Shown here piece by piece: positions 51,201 through 58,215 of a DNA stretch of 64,000 nucleotides. Under the pieces are notes generated by a model. That model was not told where the DNA came from. It made no database searches and saw only the letters and a program-made list of their open reading frames with translations. The position numbers and the translations under genes were made by a program. Positions within the stretch are counted from its first letter, which is position 1, and each line of letters starts with the position of its first letter. The stretch lies in NCBI RefSeq assembly GCF_027580225.2, contig NC_073360.2, positions 12,658,501 through 12,722,500 of the forward strand. Reading direction: 5' to 3'. Origin of the DNA: Misgurnus anguillicaudatus. Its lineage: Eukaryota > Chordata > Actinopteri > Cypriniformes > Cobitidae.

Positions 51201-54200
51201 GGGTGGTACTGCTGGGGGTTCCCGATACCTGAAGAACCATGAGAAGAATTTGGTGGTGTTAGATTTAGAGCACTTGAGATTAAACAACCAAGTTAATGGT
51301 CCATTACCGAATCATGGAAAACAAATGATGTTTCTTTAATATGGTAAAGTGACTTAAGATAGTACCTTTGGCATGTTTCCAAACAACTTTGGGTGGAGGG
51401 TATCCTTCCACAGAGCAGTTCAGGACCTCCGATTTGCCATAGATCCCATCCTGGTTGTTGGGTTGAACCCGGAAACGGGGAGGTACTAGGAAAAACAAGA
51501 GTCAAGAATGCTGTTTTATGAGGACATGGACATATTTGACATCAACTGAAAACTACTGATAAACGTTTAACATTACAATTTGGTAAATTCAATGTTAAGT
51601 GGTTTTCACAAGTCACCTACGAATAATTCCAGTCAAACAAACAAAGCCTTTAAAGGGACACTCATTTTCAAGCTCCACTAGAGTTAAACATTTGATGATC
51701 TCCGGGTCTGGCGGTACCAGTTTTAGCATAGCTTAGCATAACCCATTGAATCTGATTAGACCATTAGCATCGCATTAGCAGGGCCCAAAAATAGTCCCCT
51801 GCTATTGAAAGTTACCAAGGGCACTATTTTCGGGTGCTGCGTAATATCATTACGCCTGCTGCAGTCATGTTACGGCAGCAAATTCTTTGATTATTACGCC
51901 AGAATGAGAGTATAGTTCCTAGCCATATCTGACTAGAAAATCACAACTTAATTTTACATTTGGTCTTAGTACACGATGTAACTACAGAAGAGTCAAGTTT
52001 TAAATAAATAGGAAAAATATCAAAACTCTTTGGTCATTTTTGAGCGTGATGCTAATGGTCTAATCAGATTCAATGGATTATGCTAAGCTACGCTAAAATT
52101 GGTACCGCCAGACCCAGAGATCAGCTGAATGGATTCCAAAATGGTAAAAATCTAATGTTTAACTCTAAGGGAGCTGGAAAATGAGCATATTTTTTTTTTA
52201 AAGTGAAGTGTGCCTTTAAAGCGATAGTTCGCCCAAAAATTAAAATGACCCAAAACTTTACAAAGAAAGTAACTAGCTTCCGGTAGTTACACCATCTTGG
52301 ACTTCTCTGCATACAGGAGAGAGACTCAACATAGTTAGCTAGTTATTTTCGTTTGTAAAGTTTTAAATATGGATATTTATCTTACAACATCGCATCAATT
52401 ACCCTTAGAAGGCCTTTATTTATGCCCCTGGAGCTGTATGACTTACATTTGCAAGGGTGCACATTCTTTTGGCTTCAAGGTTGTAGACCCCATATTAAAC
52501 CGGAACTGGTAATGCGATGCTAATTGTCTAATCAGATTCAATGGATTATGCTAAGCTCTGGAATGATTTACCAAATAATGTTCGAGTATCAGACACAGTC
52601 GATCAATTTAAAGCTAAACTTAAGACATTCTTCTTTAACAAAGCATTCACATAAAATGTCCAGTAAATGTACTTATCCCGCAATAGTTAGTTTTTCTAGA
52701 ACAAAGCACTCACATACCTCATATTGGGTAATATACTTATGCCGCAATAGTTAGCCTGTCTGGAACCGAGCTGACTTAAACCACTATACTGTATGAAACT
52801 TGCATTACATGTGAACAGCCCCTATGCTAATAGGATTTTGTTTCTCTCTCCCTGTCTCGTCCTCAACCCTGAGGACAATGAGACAAACAGACCCAGTTCC
52901 TGCAACCGTGAAGGTCATCACATCGTTGATCTACTGACCGTCCTTCTACGAGATGACCAGCCGATGCCTGACCAGCGACCACCGGCGGAACCATATAAAT
53001 ATATATGTATCTCTCTCAAGGGTTTTTTCCCTCCTAGGAGTTTTCCCCCTGGACTAGCCAGGAGGGTTTTTCTCCTAGGGGTTTTTTTCATCCCCTGGAG
53101 AGTCTGCCACCTTTGGCTTAACTTACTACTTTACTGTATACGTTACATTATTACTATGCTCGTTTTTCTATGCTTTTCATAGATCTATTAATGTAAAGCT
53201 GCTTTGAAACAATTAACTATTGTGAAAAGCGCTATATAAATAAAATTGAATTGAAAATATTGAATTGAATTGAATTAAACCGGAATATTAAAGCTTGGAA
53301 GAGCTAGGACATTTTCAAAAATAACTGATAATGTGTTCTTCTGAAAGATGATGGACATATATCTCAGATGGCTTGAGGGTCAGTAAATAAAGGAGAAACT
53401 AAAATTAGTGGAAAATGATACATTGATAGGAACAATGTACCTTATCCCTACCCATTTTCTTCTCTACCTAAAATCTTAATCTAGAATACATGATGATAAA
53501 CCAGAAATTTGGGATACTGTACTTGATAAAGTAACTCTGACCCAAGAAGGACTTTTTCCTGGATTACATCTTTTAGTTCTTGGATAAAAAATCTGATTGG
53601 AGGATTGTAATATCATTTCAGGACCAACAAGGATGTTGATCAAGAACATATCCTACATGGCGAAATCTTGCTATATGCTCACTCTCTAGTGCTCACCTGT
53701 TACTATAAGCTGTCTTTCTGAACTGACAGTGGCCGCGTCATTGCTGGCAATGCAGGTGTAGTTTCCATTGTGCTTCAGTGAGACTTTGGAGATCTGCAGG
53801 GAGCTCATAAATTCCTTGGTCTCAATGGTGACCCCGGACGTTCCTGACACAATCTCCTGGCCGTCCTTTCTCCAGGTGATCCGGATCGGCATGTCTCCGG
53901 ACGACACCACACACGCTATATACATCAGCTTGCCGATGGAGGTGGGAGGGAAGTCGAAGGGTTGGATGAGCGGTGGAACTGAGGAAGACAGAGGGCTCAA
54001 TATTAAAATTCGAACACTTCCATGATCTGCAATGTTATCCTGACCCTCATCACCCTTCAAAACTACACGCACATACACTCGCATCCCACCCTTCCAGCCC
54101 ATAATAGCTGCTCTAATTAGAGCCCGATTGGCATGGGGAATAATGGCATTGCCATGGAAACAGAGGTGGGGGGCTCCATTGGAGACATCTGGGGGATTTA

Positions 54201-57200
54201 ATCTGGGGCTTGTTAAAATTCAGCTAATTAAATCAGAGACATGACAAGACAGGCAGTGCACTATAGCGACTTCACACTGAAGTCAGTGTTCTGTTGTACC
54301 GGTACACACATACGCACGTACAAACACACACTGGACCTCGCTGTCTTAGCGGTTTCGTCCCTTTGTATAGACACACATGGACAAGATTCAAAACCTAACA
54401 TCAGTGTGGCTTCCCTTTTATTTACATTTAACATACTGCAAATTACAGCCCCCCCAGCACACAAACACATGCTAAGTACGCTGTGTAATTGAGGAGTGGT
54501 TGTAATGCTGCAGAAGGTCTGTAATCCTGTTAATCAGAGGTTATTAGCATTGTGCTTTCTCTTGTGATCTTTGTGCCAGTGGAGGGGAAACCTAAGCACA
54601 CACTCACTCCACCACAACACGCCAATACACACCCGAGTTAACACCACTTGATAAACTTTAGTAAAGGTGACATTTGAAAGATAAACTATACTACGATGGG
54701 TGGTTTTGCATTGAGGCAGCGTTTTGTATTTAATTAAACTATAAACCTTTAATGGTGGACTTGTTTCTAAAATCATATACAGTACACACAATAAAGGTGC
54801 TTGAAAGGTTCTTCACAGTGATGCTATACACTGTAAAAAGTCATTCTGCAGGCTTGTAGATTTGATGAAATTGAATATGTAAACTTTATTTAATAAAATA
54901 AATTTCATGTAGTTTGTTATTTTTTTTGTGTTAAAATTCTTTAAAAATGACTGGAATAAAAACAACTTATTGTTTTTGTGAAGGATTTAGCTATTCTTAT
55001 TGTGTATCTGCGCATGGAGCGAATGCTGAATAAATCCAACGTAATATTAATCAGCTGTTTTAAATTAAAAAACATTCCGGGTTGATATGCAGGTCGTGAG
55101 CGCTGAGCAGACGGATTTAGGAAATATTTTTGTTATTGTGTCAAAATTCAAAGTTTTGAAAGCATTTCAGTCGAGAATGTATGTTTTTTAAACAAGAATC
55201 TGCAGTAGGTTCATAAAGATATCGCCTATTTAAACATTTCTTTCGAGTTTTTGGCGATGGGAGCTCCAGATAATTCGCTCTGCGAATATATATACGGGAC
55301 AACGACGCCTCACCTCAGCCAGTCTCTCTGAAAATCTCCGCTGGCTGTGACGTCAATGTAGTGTTTAAACTGTGGATAAAATTCATTTCGGGTAAATTTA
55401 ACGGGCAATCTTTGGTCTTATAAGTCTATAAGCAGGGTTTCTTTGTATAATTTGTTTGTAATTTGTAAATATTAATTACAATAAGGATTAATATGAACTG
55501 GGTTTGGACGTAACTTCAGCTTTAGGACCCAGGAGGTCGCATATCTAGGATGCATTCGTCGATTCGCATGCTGCGATTGGTGGTCCAGATGCAACTCATT
55601 TTGAGTGACAGAAAAACTGACCAATCATACTGTTCCTCTGAATGGGTGGGTTCTCTTATCACTAACTCTCATAGATATGTATCATGTATGTATCTATTAT
55701 GACAAATTCTGCTCGCTCGCTCACTAGAATTTTCCCGTGGAAAACATGAACCATTGCTGACTGAATTGGTTGACAAAGGCGTCTTACTGGAGTACAGTAT
55801 CATTACTGAGGGGAAATATAACAAATATTAATTTAATTCCACAAAAGGTGAGTAAGAAATTAAATGTATAAGTTGTCTTTTTAAAATGTTTACGCTTTCT
55901 ACATAATGTAAATTGAAAATTTATTATTATTATTATTAATTTTGCGACCTATTATCTAAATTGTGTGTTCATGAAGGCCTGAGGCAACGTGAAACATTGA
56001 GGAAGAACTTTATTCACAACAAAAGGTGAGGAATATTATTAAATAAATATATTGTACATATTATATTGTGTATATAGTGTATGTGTGTGTATATACACAT
56101 GTGAGTTACTTGGTTAACAAATAAATATGTGACTATCCTATCGTGTGACAGAAACATTTACACACTGCACCTTTAAATAAATTGATTGCAACAACTTACC
56201 TTAAAAAAATTGAGTAAATTGAATGAATAATTTTTTCAGTGTAATATGTGCCTATAAATGGGACGACAACACGTGCTTGCTTATTGCACATATGGATGCG
56301 CAGAAGCAATTTTTTTTTTATTATTGAAAAATAAAAAAATCAATTTACAGGACTTTAAAAGGTGTGAAGCTGAGATTAGCTGCCATAAGAGCTGCTTATC
56401 CTGCAGCCTGTTATAAGTAAGCAGATTTTTTTGCTTTTAAAAAGTACTAATATTGCATTTATTTAGTTTTTTTTAAATGCTACCCCATAGATTTATTGTA
56501 TATGATGACTTTGTACCTTTGGATATGGTTAGTTGGTGAACCATTTTTCATAATAGGATACTTTTATCAAAACACTGTCCCAGGTGCTAAAGCGTTTTGG
56601 CGCTTGCAATGATTGTAAATTCTTTATCTACGGTTTGTTGCAAATAAAGTATTTTAGAGTGCAAACCTTTTTGTACATTTGTAAACTAATCTTGTAAAAA
56701 TACTTTTTAAGATTACAGTGATCATGCATCCATACTTTTCAGCAATTAAAACCATGCTGATTTTACTTATTACTCAATGGCTACAAACAAACAAAAAGAA
56801 CCAAAGCATTTATTACAAAAATTGTTTTTTTTACATTAATCTTAAACCGCCTACAAATTCTGTCATGTAAATAGGGAATCCGCCATGGCGCAAGTGCAAC
56901 TGGCTTTTTATGGGAATGGGAGATGAGACTCTCATTGGTATATTGCACGCTACTCCCAAAACACACCCATTATTTATTATGAGAATAGGAACAACCCTTT
57001 TAGACAGTGCACCAGGCGCATAAACCAGGTTCCCGCCAGTAAACTAGGGAAAGTGCACTTTAGGCAATTCGTTTAGATCCTTTAAGCAGAGCCCAAAATG
57101 TTGATCAAACTTGTGTAGTCAAAAACTCTATTTTTGAAATTGAACTATGTCCAGCTGGTGGCAAGTGTGTATTTGTGCGTATTTCTGCTGCGCAGACTAA

Positions 57201-58215
57201 TCTATGTGAAGTTCTGCAATATAGCGATAGTAAGCACTAGACTTGAAACTCTTTCGAGTTCATTTGATGTCATAGGCTGGTAAATCTGCGCAAAGCTGCT
57301 GAAGTTTAACACCAATGTAATGAAAGAATGTGAGGACAATACATTGTCATAAAGAAAGTCATTTAACTATAGTTTAGTTTTTTACACGTTTGTTGATTTT
57401 ATTGGACAATAATATTTTTGTAATTTAATTTGTTCAAATGCCTGTTCAGGCACTAAGGTCGCATGTTTTACCATGTTTTACTGTCACTGTTAAAAAAAAA
57501 CTACATGTATTCATCTGCTACATGTGATGTTGAACAGGTGACGCGTGGTATCTGTTTATCTATTCTCTTCATAAATAAAAACCAAATTTTAACTTACAGT
57601 ATATGCTCATAAATAAGTATAAATGAAACGACAATGAACACAAACAACAGCTATTAATTATTATCATTTAAATATTACCGGATAATAATTTATTATGGCA
57701 TAATTTTTACGACTCTGTCCGTCAGGGTCAGTAAAATATTCTGTATGATATTTCAGACCTGGTGTGAGGGAGTTCTAAAAGATGTGGTCCTTTAAAATGT
57801 TGAAATGGTTTACATACCAGAAATATGCAATTGGTGTATTATAGGACCTTATTGAAATGTAGACCAAACACACAACAAGGTAATCTGGAAAGCTTTTGAC
57901 TTTTTGGGTGTTCCACTTCAATCATTAACAGCGGATGCTAACCTTTCACAGTGACGTGGACAGTCTGGCTGATGGAAAGCTGGGGTTGGATGAGCACGCT
58001 GCACAGATACGCTCCTTCGTCCATACCTTTCTGCACATCGCTCAGTTTTAGAGTGCCGTTTTCGTACACCACCTGACGATGGTTGTCTGGCAACAGCATT
58101 CCTTCTTTATACCACTTGATAGAGTAATAAGGGTAGCCGATCACACGACAGTTTATGAAGGTGTTGCGACCGGCCACGGCTGTGATGTTCCGCATGGCAC
58201 GGATACTGGGAGAAC
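14696..58215 (-). CDS. dscaml1: dscaml1, 3' part of the gene (26 spliced exons)
   Basis: Homophilic cell-adhesion receptor of the DSCAM family, acting at the neuronal surface in self-avoidance, cell spacing and synaptic matching. The 26 exons join in frame to 1,572 residues: Ig6-Ig9, FN1-FN4, Ig10, FN5-FN6, membrane span near residue 1092-1112, and a cytoplasmic tail of about 460 residues ending YTLV, a class I PDZ ligand that in this family binds MAGI scaffolds. Human DSCAML1 has about 2,050 residues, so roughly 500 residues (signal peptide, Ig1-Ig5) lie past the right edge. The tail follows DSCAML1 rather than DSCAM in [26 protein letters not shown] and [11 protein letters not shown]. One intron uses a GC donor (after 46660). 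No stop, frameshift or missing Ig cysteine was seen. Confidence 0.97.
15229..17151 (-). other. dscaml1: dscaml1 intron, no exon seen
   Basis: Phase-1 intron between RANK and SEYCN. Very AT-rich (especially 15250-15900 and 16140-16760), with no recognisable coding segment or well-bounded element. Confidence 0.6.
17152..17463 (-). CDS. dscaml1: dscaml1 window exon 25: conserved cytoplasmic core
   Basis: Residues 1292-1395. Starts [20 protein letters not shown], continues [44 protein letters not shown] and VPIPHRANK. This is the most conserved block of the DSCAM/DSCAML1 tail. It contains Tyr residues and an SPPKPQ proline motif suited to kinase or SH2/SH3 contacts (inference). Acceptor TTTTCTCAG, donor GTGAGT; split-codon phase 1 at both ends. 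Confidence 0.97.
17549..17743 (-). CDS. dscaml1: dscaml1 window exon 24: cytoplasmic tail
   Basis: Residues 1227-1291: [43 protein letters not shown], then [13 protein letters not shown]. Two in-frame acceptors lie 6 nt apart: CCCTTTAG before 17743, giving NPVS as in mammalian DSCAML1, and CAG before 17737, giving MS. I chose the first because it reproduces the conserved peptide. Donor GTTCAG is weak. Confidence 0.94.
17825..17977 (-). CDS. dscaml1: dscaml1 window exon 23: cytoplasmic tail
   Basis: Residues 1176-1226: [32 protein letters not shown], then [15 protein letters not shown]. Acceptor TTTCCAACAG, donor GTATGT. Exon phase 1 on both sides. Confidence 0.96.
17978..18560 (-). other. 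dscaml1: dscaml1 intron, no exon seen
   Basis: Short AT-rich intron of 583 bp between IKQIG and EDKAT. Nothing further recognised. Confidence 0.6.
18561..18679 (-). CDS. dscaml1: dscaml1 window exon 22: cytoplasmic tail
   Basis: Residues 1136-1175: [40 protein letters not shown]. One base completes the Ser codon begun in the preceding micro-exon; donor GTCAGT. HIDIP-x-x-QLLIE is shared with DSCAM, whereas [12 protein letters not shown] is the DSCAML1 version. Confidence 0.96.
18822..18852 (-). CDS. dscaml1: dscaml1 window exon 21: 31-bp micro-exon
   Basis: Encodes [11 protein letters not shown] (first and last codons split), the universally conserved juxtamembrane motif of vertebrate DSCAM proteins. 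Acceptor TTTTACAG, donor GTAAGG. Too short for open-frame detection. Identified because both flanking exons need exactly this phase pattern (2 bases in, 2 bases out). Confidence 0.93.
20684..21616 (+). repeat. Satellite-like tandem array, about 175-bp monomer
   Basis: The landmark TTGC(G/A)TCAACTTGATTT recurs at 20684, 20866, 21031, 21206, 21381 and 21555, giving spacings of 182, 165, 175, 175 and 174 bp. Each monomer also carries AAGAACAGA-AGAAGCACTTTTAG and AATAAATGTTATTTTCTG. Inner copies are more alike than the first. About 5.3 units. The last is truncated where another element begins. Confidence 0.85.
21617..22200 (+). mobile_element. Decayed mobile-element gene fragment
   Basis: Starting at ATG 21822, the plus strand encodes [16 protein letters not shown] followed by KDIDRALI, then an in-frame stop, then [19 protein letters not shown]. 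The EEQR-A-x-x-F pattern recalls the N-terminal motif of RecQ-type helicases carried by some teleost repeats. The similarity is weak and from memory. Confidence 0.25.
22386..22541 (-). CDS. dscaml1: dscaml1 window exon 20: transmembrane segment
   Basis: Residues 1074-1125: [18 protein letters not shown], hydrophobic span from about residue 1092 to 1112 ([19 protein letters not shown]), then the stop-transfer run [13 protein letters not shown]. The DDVKK linker is the DSCAML1 version of the stalk. Acceptor TTCACAG, donor GTGAGT. Confidence 0.97.
22784..23071 (-). CDS. dscaml1: dscaml1 window exon 19: FN6
   Basis: Residues 978-1073, the whole sixth fibronectin III domain in one exon: [44 protein letters not shown], then [17 protein letters not shown] and LDYDG. 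Paired Cys in GGCPIT and NSAGCG are a hallmark of DSCAM FN6. Sequons NST and NAS. Donor GTAAGC. Confidence 0.97.
23244..23432 (-). CDS. dscaml1: dscaml1 window exon 18: FN5, second half
   Basis: Residues 915-977: [60 protein letters not shown]. Contains the conserved YKVKLAAKN strand of the fibronectin III fold. Donor GTCAGT. Confidence 0.97.
23588..23745. mobile_element. GGTAC-rich MITE, copy 3
   Basis: Begins near CTTTTCAGAAAGTAC and ends CTTTTCTGAGAG, with internal GGTACA and TGTAC repeats as in the other copies. Confidence 0.6.
23900..25440. mobile_element. Fold-back element (GACATGACA family), interrupted
   Basis: Shares GGTGTTCATAAGACTGACA and GTCATGTTTATGAC-like motifs with the better preserved copy at 48546-49598. 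Its right arm resumes after 25303 (TTGTCACAACAAAAAC, CATCTTTGCATTAAAAATGACAT). The two halves are separated by another inverted-repeat element. Outer ends approximate. Confidence 0.55.
24500..25303. mobile_element. Inverted-repeat element nested in a fold-back
   Basis: Left GTCATACGGACTACCGG and right CCGGTTGAGCGTATGAC are imperfect inverted ends. Matching inner motifs include TGGAAGTCAATGGAAGG, TCTGTCCACCCTGCC and ACATGTTTTTATA on opposite strands. Long arms, no coding capacity. Confidence 0.6.
25492..25776. mobile_element. hAT-type MITE (CAGTGGTT ends)
   Basis: Starts CAGTGGTTTTCAAACTGGGG and ends AAGTTTGGGAACCACTG. The 8-bp duplication ATTTAAAG is perfect on both sides (25484-25491, 25777-25784). 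A GGGGGCC motif follows each end. Confidence 0.85.
25906..26045. mobile_element. GGTAC-rich MITE, copy 4
   Basis: Compact copy with inverted halves: CACTTTCAGAAAATGTACAA on the left, TTTGAACCTTTTTTCTAATAG on the right, GTCACTGGGGTGGTAC and CCAGTGACAAC facing each other. Confidence 0.65.
26974..27072 (-). CDS. dscaml1: dscaml1 window exon 17: FN5, first half
   Basis: Residues 882-914: [33 protein letters not shown]. The [11 protein letters not shown] turn is characteristic of FN5 in DSCAM proteins. Acceptor TGTGTATCGCAG, donor GTACAA. Confidence 0.97.
27154..27317 (-). CDS. dscaml1: dscaml1 window exon 16: Ig10, second half
   Basis: Residues 827-881, from the split Ser codon through [54 protein letters not shown]. 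Tyrosine-corner motif DSGYYTC supplies the second Ig cysteine. Donor GTAACC. Confidence 0.97.
27318..27859 (-). other. dscaml1: dscaml1 intron within Ig10, no exon seen
   Basis: A 542-bp intron. Positions 27375-27770 look like a dispersed repeat (GTGGCGGCTCGTGACGG near one end, GGACGCCACTGG near the other), not clearly classified. Confidence 0.5.
27860..27977 (-). CDS. dscaml1: dscaml1 window exon 15: Ig10, first half
   Basis: Residues 788-826 plus two bases: [39 protein letters not shown]. First Ig cysteine (LPCSS) and core Trp (IKWTK) present. Phase 1 in, phase 2 out, the only such pair besides the micro-exon. Confidence 0.97.
27978..30969 (-). other. dscaml1: dscaml1 intron with large fold-back element
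   Basis: 28084-28420 resembles the TGTGACCCTG repeat family found at 47753-49871. 29493-30266 is a long hairpin element. The rest is AT-rich unique DNA. Confidence 0.6.
29493..30266. mobile_element. Fold-back element, two long inverted arms
   Basis: Left arm begins ATGGAGGACCACAAGAGTC and the right arm ends with its exact inverse GACTCTTGTGGTCCTCCAT. Similarity continues inward for about 350 bp per arm (CAATATTTAATAACTAC, AAATAGCAATTAATAG, then CAAAGAGTCACGGAAAAGC and complement) around a loop near 29860-29955 holding GAGATCTATAAATC. No open frame. A transcript through it would fold into a long double-stranded stem. Confidence 0.8.
30970..31123 (-). CDS. dscaml1: dscaml1 window exon 14: FN4, second half
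   Basis: Residues 737-787: [51 protein letters not shown]. Matches the FN4 G-strand region of DSCAML1. Starts in phase 0 after AATCTCAG, ends phase 1 at GTGAGT. Confidence 0.97.
31303..31527. mobile_element. MITE with GGCGGTTTCCCGGACAGG ends
   Basis: Left GGCGGTTTCCCGGACAGGGA and right TCCCTGTCCGGGAAACCGCC are perfect inverted repeats. A diverged, interrupted relative is at 62969-63543. Confidence 0.75.
33050..34095 (+). repeat. Minisatellite, about 32-bp unit
   Basis: About 32 units based on CGAGCACTGGCGCTGAGCAC followed by AGACAAAAATGG. Some units carry CATGAAAAAAGG in place of the ACAAAAATGG part, so two unit types alternate. Because 32 is not a multiple of three and the minus strand lacks stops in any register, all three minus frames stay open for 300-480 codons ([17 protein letters not shown] repeats). 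These are not genes. Confidence 0.9.
35358..35497 (-). CDS. dscaml1: dscaml1 window exon 13: FN4, first half
   Basis: Residues 690-736: [47 protein letters not shown]. The first codon, split with the previous exon, reads His where mammalian DSCAML1 has Val, as I recall it. Ends in phase 0 at GTGAGG. Confidence 0.96.
35498..37362 (-). other. dscaml1: dscaml1 intron with TTAA MITE
   Basis: A TTAA element occupies 35962-36419. 35690-35770 holds an ACTGGTTTAAGATGG-type dispersed repeat also seen near 41400-41540. Otherwise no feature. Confidence 0.6.
35962..36419. mobile_element. TTAA MITE (AGGTGAAATAGAATG)
   Basis: Left end AGGTGAAATAGAATGA and right end TTCATTCTCTGTCCCCT with TTAA on both sides (35958-35961, 36420-36423). 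Inner sequence includes CACCTATTTGGCTCC and ATGTCATAAGCATCAG. Non-coding. Confidence 0.65.
37363..37518 (-). CDS. dscaml1: dscaml1 window exon 12: FN3, second half
   Basis: Residues 638-689: [52 protein letters not shown]. Sequons NIT and NYS. Donor GTGAGT after GAAGACC. Confidence 0.97.
37519..38648 (-). other. dscaml1: dscaml1 intron with MITE
   Basis: Holds a TTAA-type MITE at 37827-38059 and a second repeat-like stretch 38250-38460 with CCCAACAATGGGTT palindromes. No exon. Confidence 0.55.
37827..38059. mobile_element. MITE (AGGCGGGGTGCACGA)
   Basis: Left end AGGCGGGGTGCACGATTTTT follows TTAA (37823-37826). The right end ATCATGCACCCTGCCT is its diverged inverse, with the outer TTAA decayed to TATAA. 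A common cyprinid repeat judging by its motifs. Confidence 0.6.
38649..38795 (-). CDS. dscaml1: dscaml1 window exon 11: FN3, first half
   Basis: Residues 589-637: [49 protein letters not shown]. Acceptor TTCTCTCGCAG, donor GTGGGT. The ITW-SEPP-LNG-GYRV pattern is canonical fibronectin III. Confidence 0.97.
39896..41022 (-). mobile_element. Tc1-like DNA transposon, inactivated
   Basis: Inverted ends CACTCACCTAAAGGATTATT and complement, flanked by TA on both sides (39894-39895, 41023-41024). The minus strand carries a decayed transposase. It sits in a dispersed repeat within a dscaml1 intron, in the gene's own orientation. Confidence 0.88.
39935..40885 (-). pseudogene. Tc1/mariner transposase pseudogene
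   Basis: Read leftward: helix-turn-helix region ([32 protein letters not shown]), then [16 protein letters not shown] with the first catalytic Asp, [24 protein letters not shown] with the second Asp, [11 protein letters not shown] with the final Glu, and [20 protein letters not shown]. Broken by frameshifts, in-frame stops (one before NWTVED, one at PK-stop-PPQSPD) and an apparent internal deletion just after WSDKS, so it cannot make a working enzyme. Confidence 0.85.
42972..43212 (-). CDS. dscaml1: dscaml1 window exon 10: FN2, second part
   Basis: Residues 509-588: [78 protein letters not shown]. Phase 0 start after TTCAG, phase 1 end at GTACGA. Confidence 0.97.
43304..43374 (-). CDS. dscaml1: dscaml1 window exon 9: FN2, first part (71 bp)
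   Basis: Residues 485-508: [24 protein letters not shown]. Acceptor TTCTCACAG, donor GTAGAT. Too short to show as an open frame, but the phase on both sides and the PPDGPP-x-V motif are decisive. Confidence 0.95.
43496..43872. mobile_element. MITE related to 63034-63381
   Basis: Shares ATCTTGACAGAAATGCAA, ATTACCTTAGAATGAG, TTTTTATCTACATACATC and CACCACTAGATGG with the right-hand copy. It ends next to TTAA (43873-43876). Left TTAA not conserved. Confidence 0.5.
44423..45350. mobile_element. Composite palindrome around a Harbinger-type MITE
   Basis: Arms GAAATTGAGGTTGGTTGCAA (left) and TTGCAACCAACCTCAATTTC (right), followed inward by ACCTGTCAACATTG and complement. The centre 44819-45246 starts TGCTGCGTTCAGACCAGCC and ends GGTGTGAAACCAGGGT, and shares GAGGCGTCAAG and GCGGCAAACTAGACG with the Harbinger element near 10.9-11.6 kb. 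Confidence 0.6.
45900..46067 (-). CDS. dscaml1: dscaml1 window exon 8: FN1, second half
   Basis: Residues 429-484: [56 protein letters not shown]. The [12 protein letters not shown] strand is typical of FN1. Acceptor CTGTTGTAG, donor GTACGT. Confidence 0.97.
46374..46502 (-). CDS. dscaml1: dscaml1 window exon 7: FN1, first half
   Basis: Residues 386-428: [43 protein letters not shown]. Begins with AA, completing the Glu codon started before a GC donor intron. Donor GTACAC. Confidence 0.97.
46660..46756 (-). CDS. dscaml1: dscaml1 window exon 6: Ig9, second half (GC donor)
   Basis: Residues 354-385: [32 protein letters not shown]. Cys of VFFSCHA closes the Ig9 disulfide. The 3' splice donor reads CAAG|GCAAGA, a GC donor. 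The only nearby GT (before GCAAGG) would break the frame with the next exon. RGDS here lies in the buried tyrosine-corner strand, so an integrin role is unlikely. Confidence 0.95.
46898..47103 (-). CDS. dscaml1: dscaml1 window exon 5: Ig9, first half
   Basis: Residues 285-353: [62 protein letters not shown]. First Ig cysteine in LNCTA, core Trp in IRWE. Sequons NTT and NCT. Ends in phase 0, so the next exon starts with a full Leu codon. Confidence 0.97.
47861..48512. mobile_element. TTAA fold-back element (AGGGACACTCCAC), copy 1
   Basis: Ends AGGGACACTCCACTTTTTT and complement with TTAA on both sides (47857-47860, 48513-48516). Arms share GGTACCACTTTTAGCATAGC and ATTGAATCTGATTAGACC with their inverses. 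Further copies: 51654-52215 and 59123 to about 59575. Confidence 0.8.
48546..49598. mobile_element. Fold-back element (GACATGACA family), complete copy
   Basis: Ends GGTAACGCTT and AAGTGTTACC (imperfect inverse), with long arms containing CATGAACATGAAGGAGATTT and AAATCTCCTTCATGTTCATG. Flanking 8-mers GATATTTT and GATATTTA differ at one base. Non-coding. Confidence 0.7.
51052..51228 (-). CDS. dscaml1: dscaml1 window exon 4: Ig8, second half
   Basis: Residues 226-284: [59 protein letters not shown]. Ends with one A before GTGTGT, completing Ile of IPAMI. Sequon NGS. Confidence 0.97.
51366..51485 (-). CDS. dscaml1: dscaml1 window exon 3: Ig8, first half
   Basis: Residues 186-225: [40 protein letters not shown]. 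First Ig cysteine LNCSV and core Trp VVWKH. Acceptor TTTTTCCTAG, donor GTACTA. Confidence 0.97.
51654..52215. mobile_element. TTAA fold-back element (AGGGACACTC), copy 2
   Basis: Same family as 47861-48512, with TTAA at 51650-51653 and 52216-52219. The right end reads GTGTGCCT instead of GTGTCCCT, so the inverted termini have begun to diverge. Confidence 0.78.
52506..53273 (+). mobile_element. Chimeric LINE (L2-like) 3' insertion with 12-bp TSD
   Basis: The perfect 12-mer ATTAAACCGGAA flanks it (52494-52505, 53274-53285). From about 52556 the plus strand encodes [28 protein letters not shown] and a stop, the C-terminal end of a fish LINE reverse transcriptase ORF. A 3' UTR follows, ending in AAAGCTGCTTTGAAACAA, AAGCGCTATATAAATAAA and TTGAA repeats. 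The first 50 bp (to about 52554) match the inner TTAA fold-back repeat instead of LINE. Confidence 0.75.
53697..53978 (-). CDS. dscaml1: dscaml1 window exon 2: Ig7
   Basis: Residues 92-185, complete Ig7 in one exon: [79 protein letters not shown]. Both cysteines, core Trp, and sequon NYT visible. This domain is encoded by a large alternative exon cluster in insect Dscam1; here it is single. Confidence 0.97.
53979..57942 (-). other. dscaml1: dscaml1 intron, mostly unique AT-rich DNA
   Basis: A half copy of the palindromic MITE lies at about 56165-56242, and 56870-57060 resembles the element at 3446-4671. No exon or alternative Ig cassette found. Confidence 0.55.
57943..58215 (-). CDS. dscaml1: dscaml1 window exon 1: Ig6
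   Basis: Residues 1-91, complete Ig6: [79 protein letters not shown]. Both cysteines and core Trp present. Sequons NIT and NGT. Starts with GT completing a Gly codon, so an upstream Ig5 exon must end in G. Donor GTTAGC. Confidence 0.97.

Larger units (their letters stand above)
51486..53696 (-). other. dscaml1: dscaml1 intron with TTAA fold-back and chimeric LINE
   Basis: Contains the TTAA element 51654-52215 and the LINE-type insertion 52506-53273. No duplicated Ig7 or Ig8 exon cassette is present. Confidence 0.65.

Noticed and set aside
14696..58215. Identification as dscam rather than dscaml1
   Set aside because: Stalk, membrane span and tail ([42 protein letters not shown]) follow DSCAML1. 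DSCAM has different sequence at each of these points. The PCP4-like neighbour alone would have suggested dscam.
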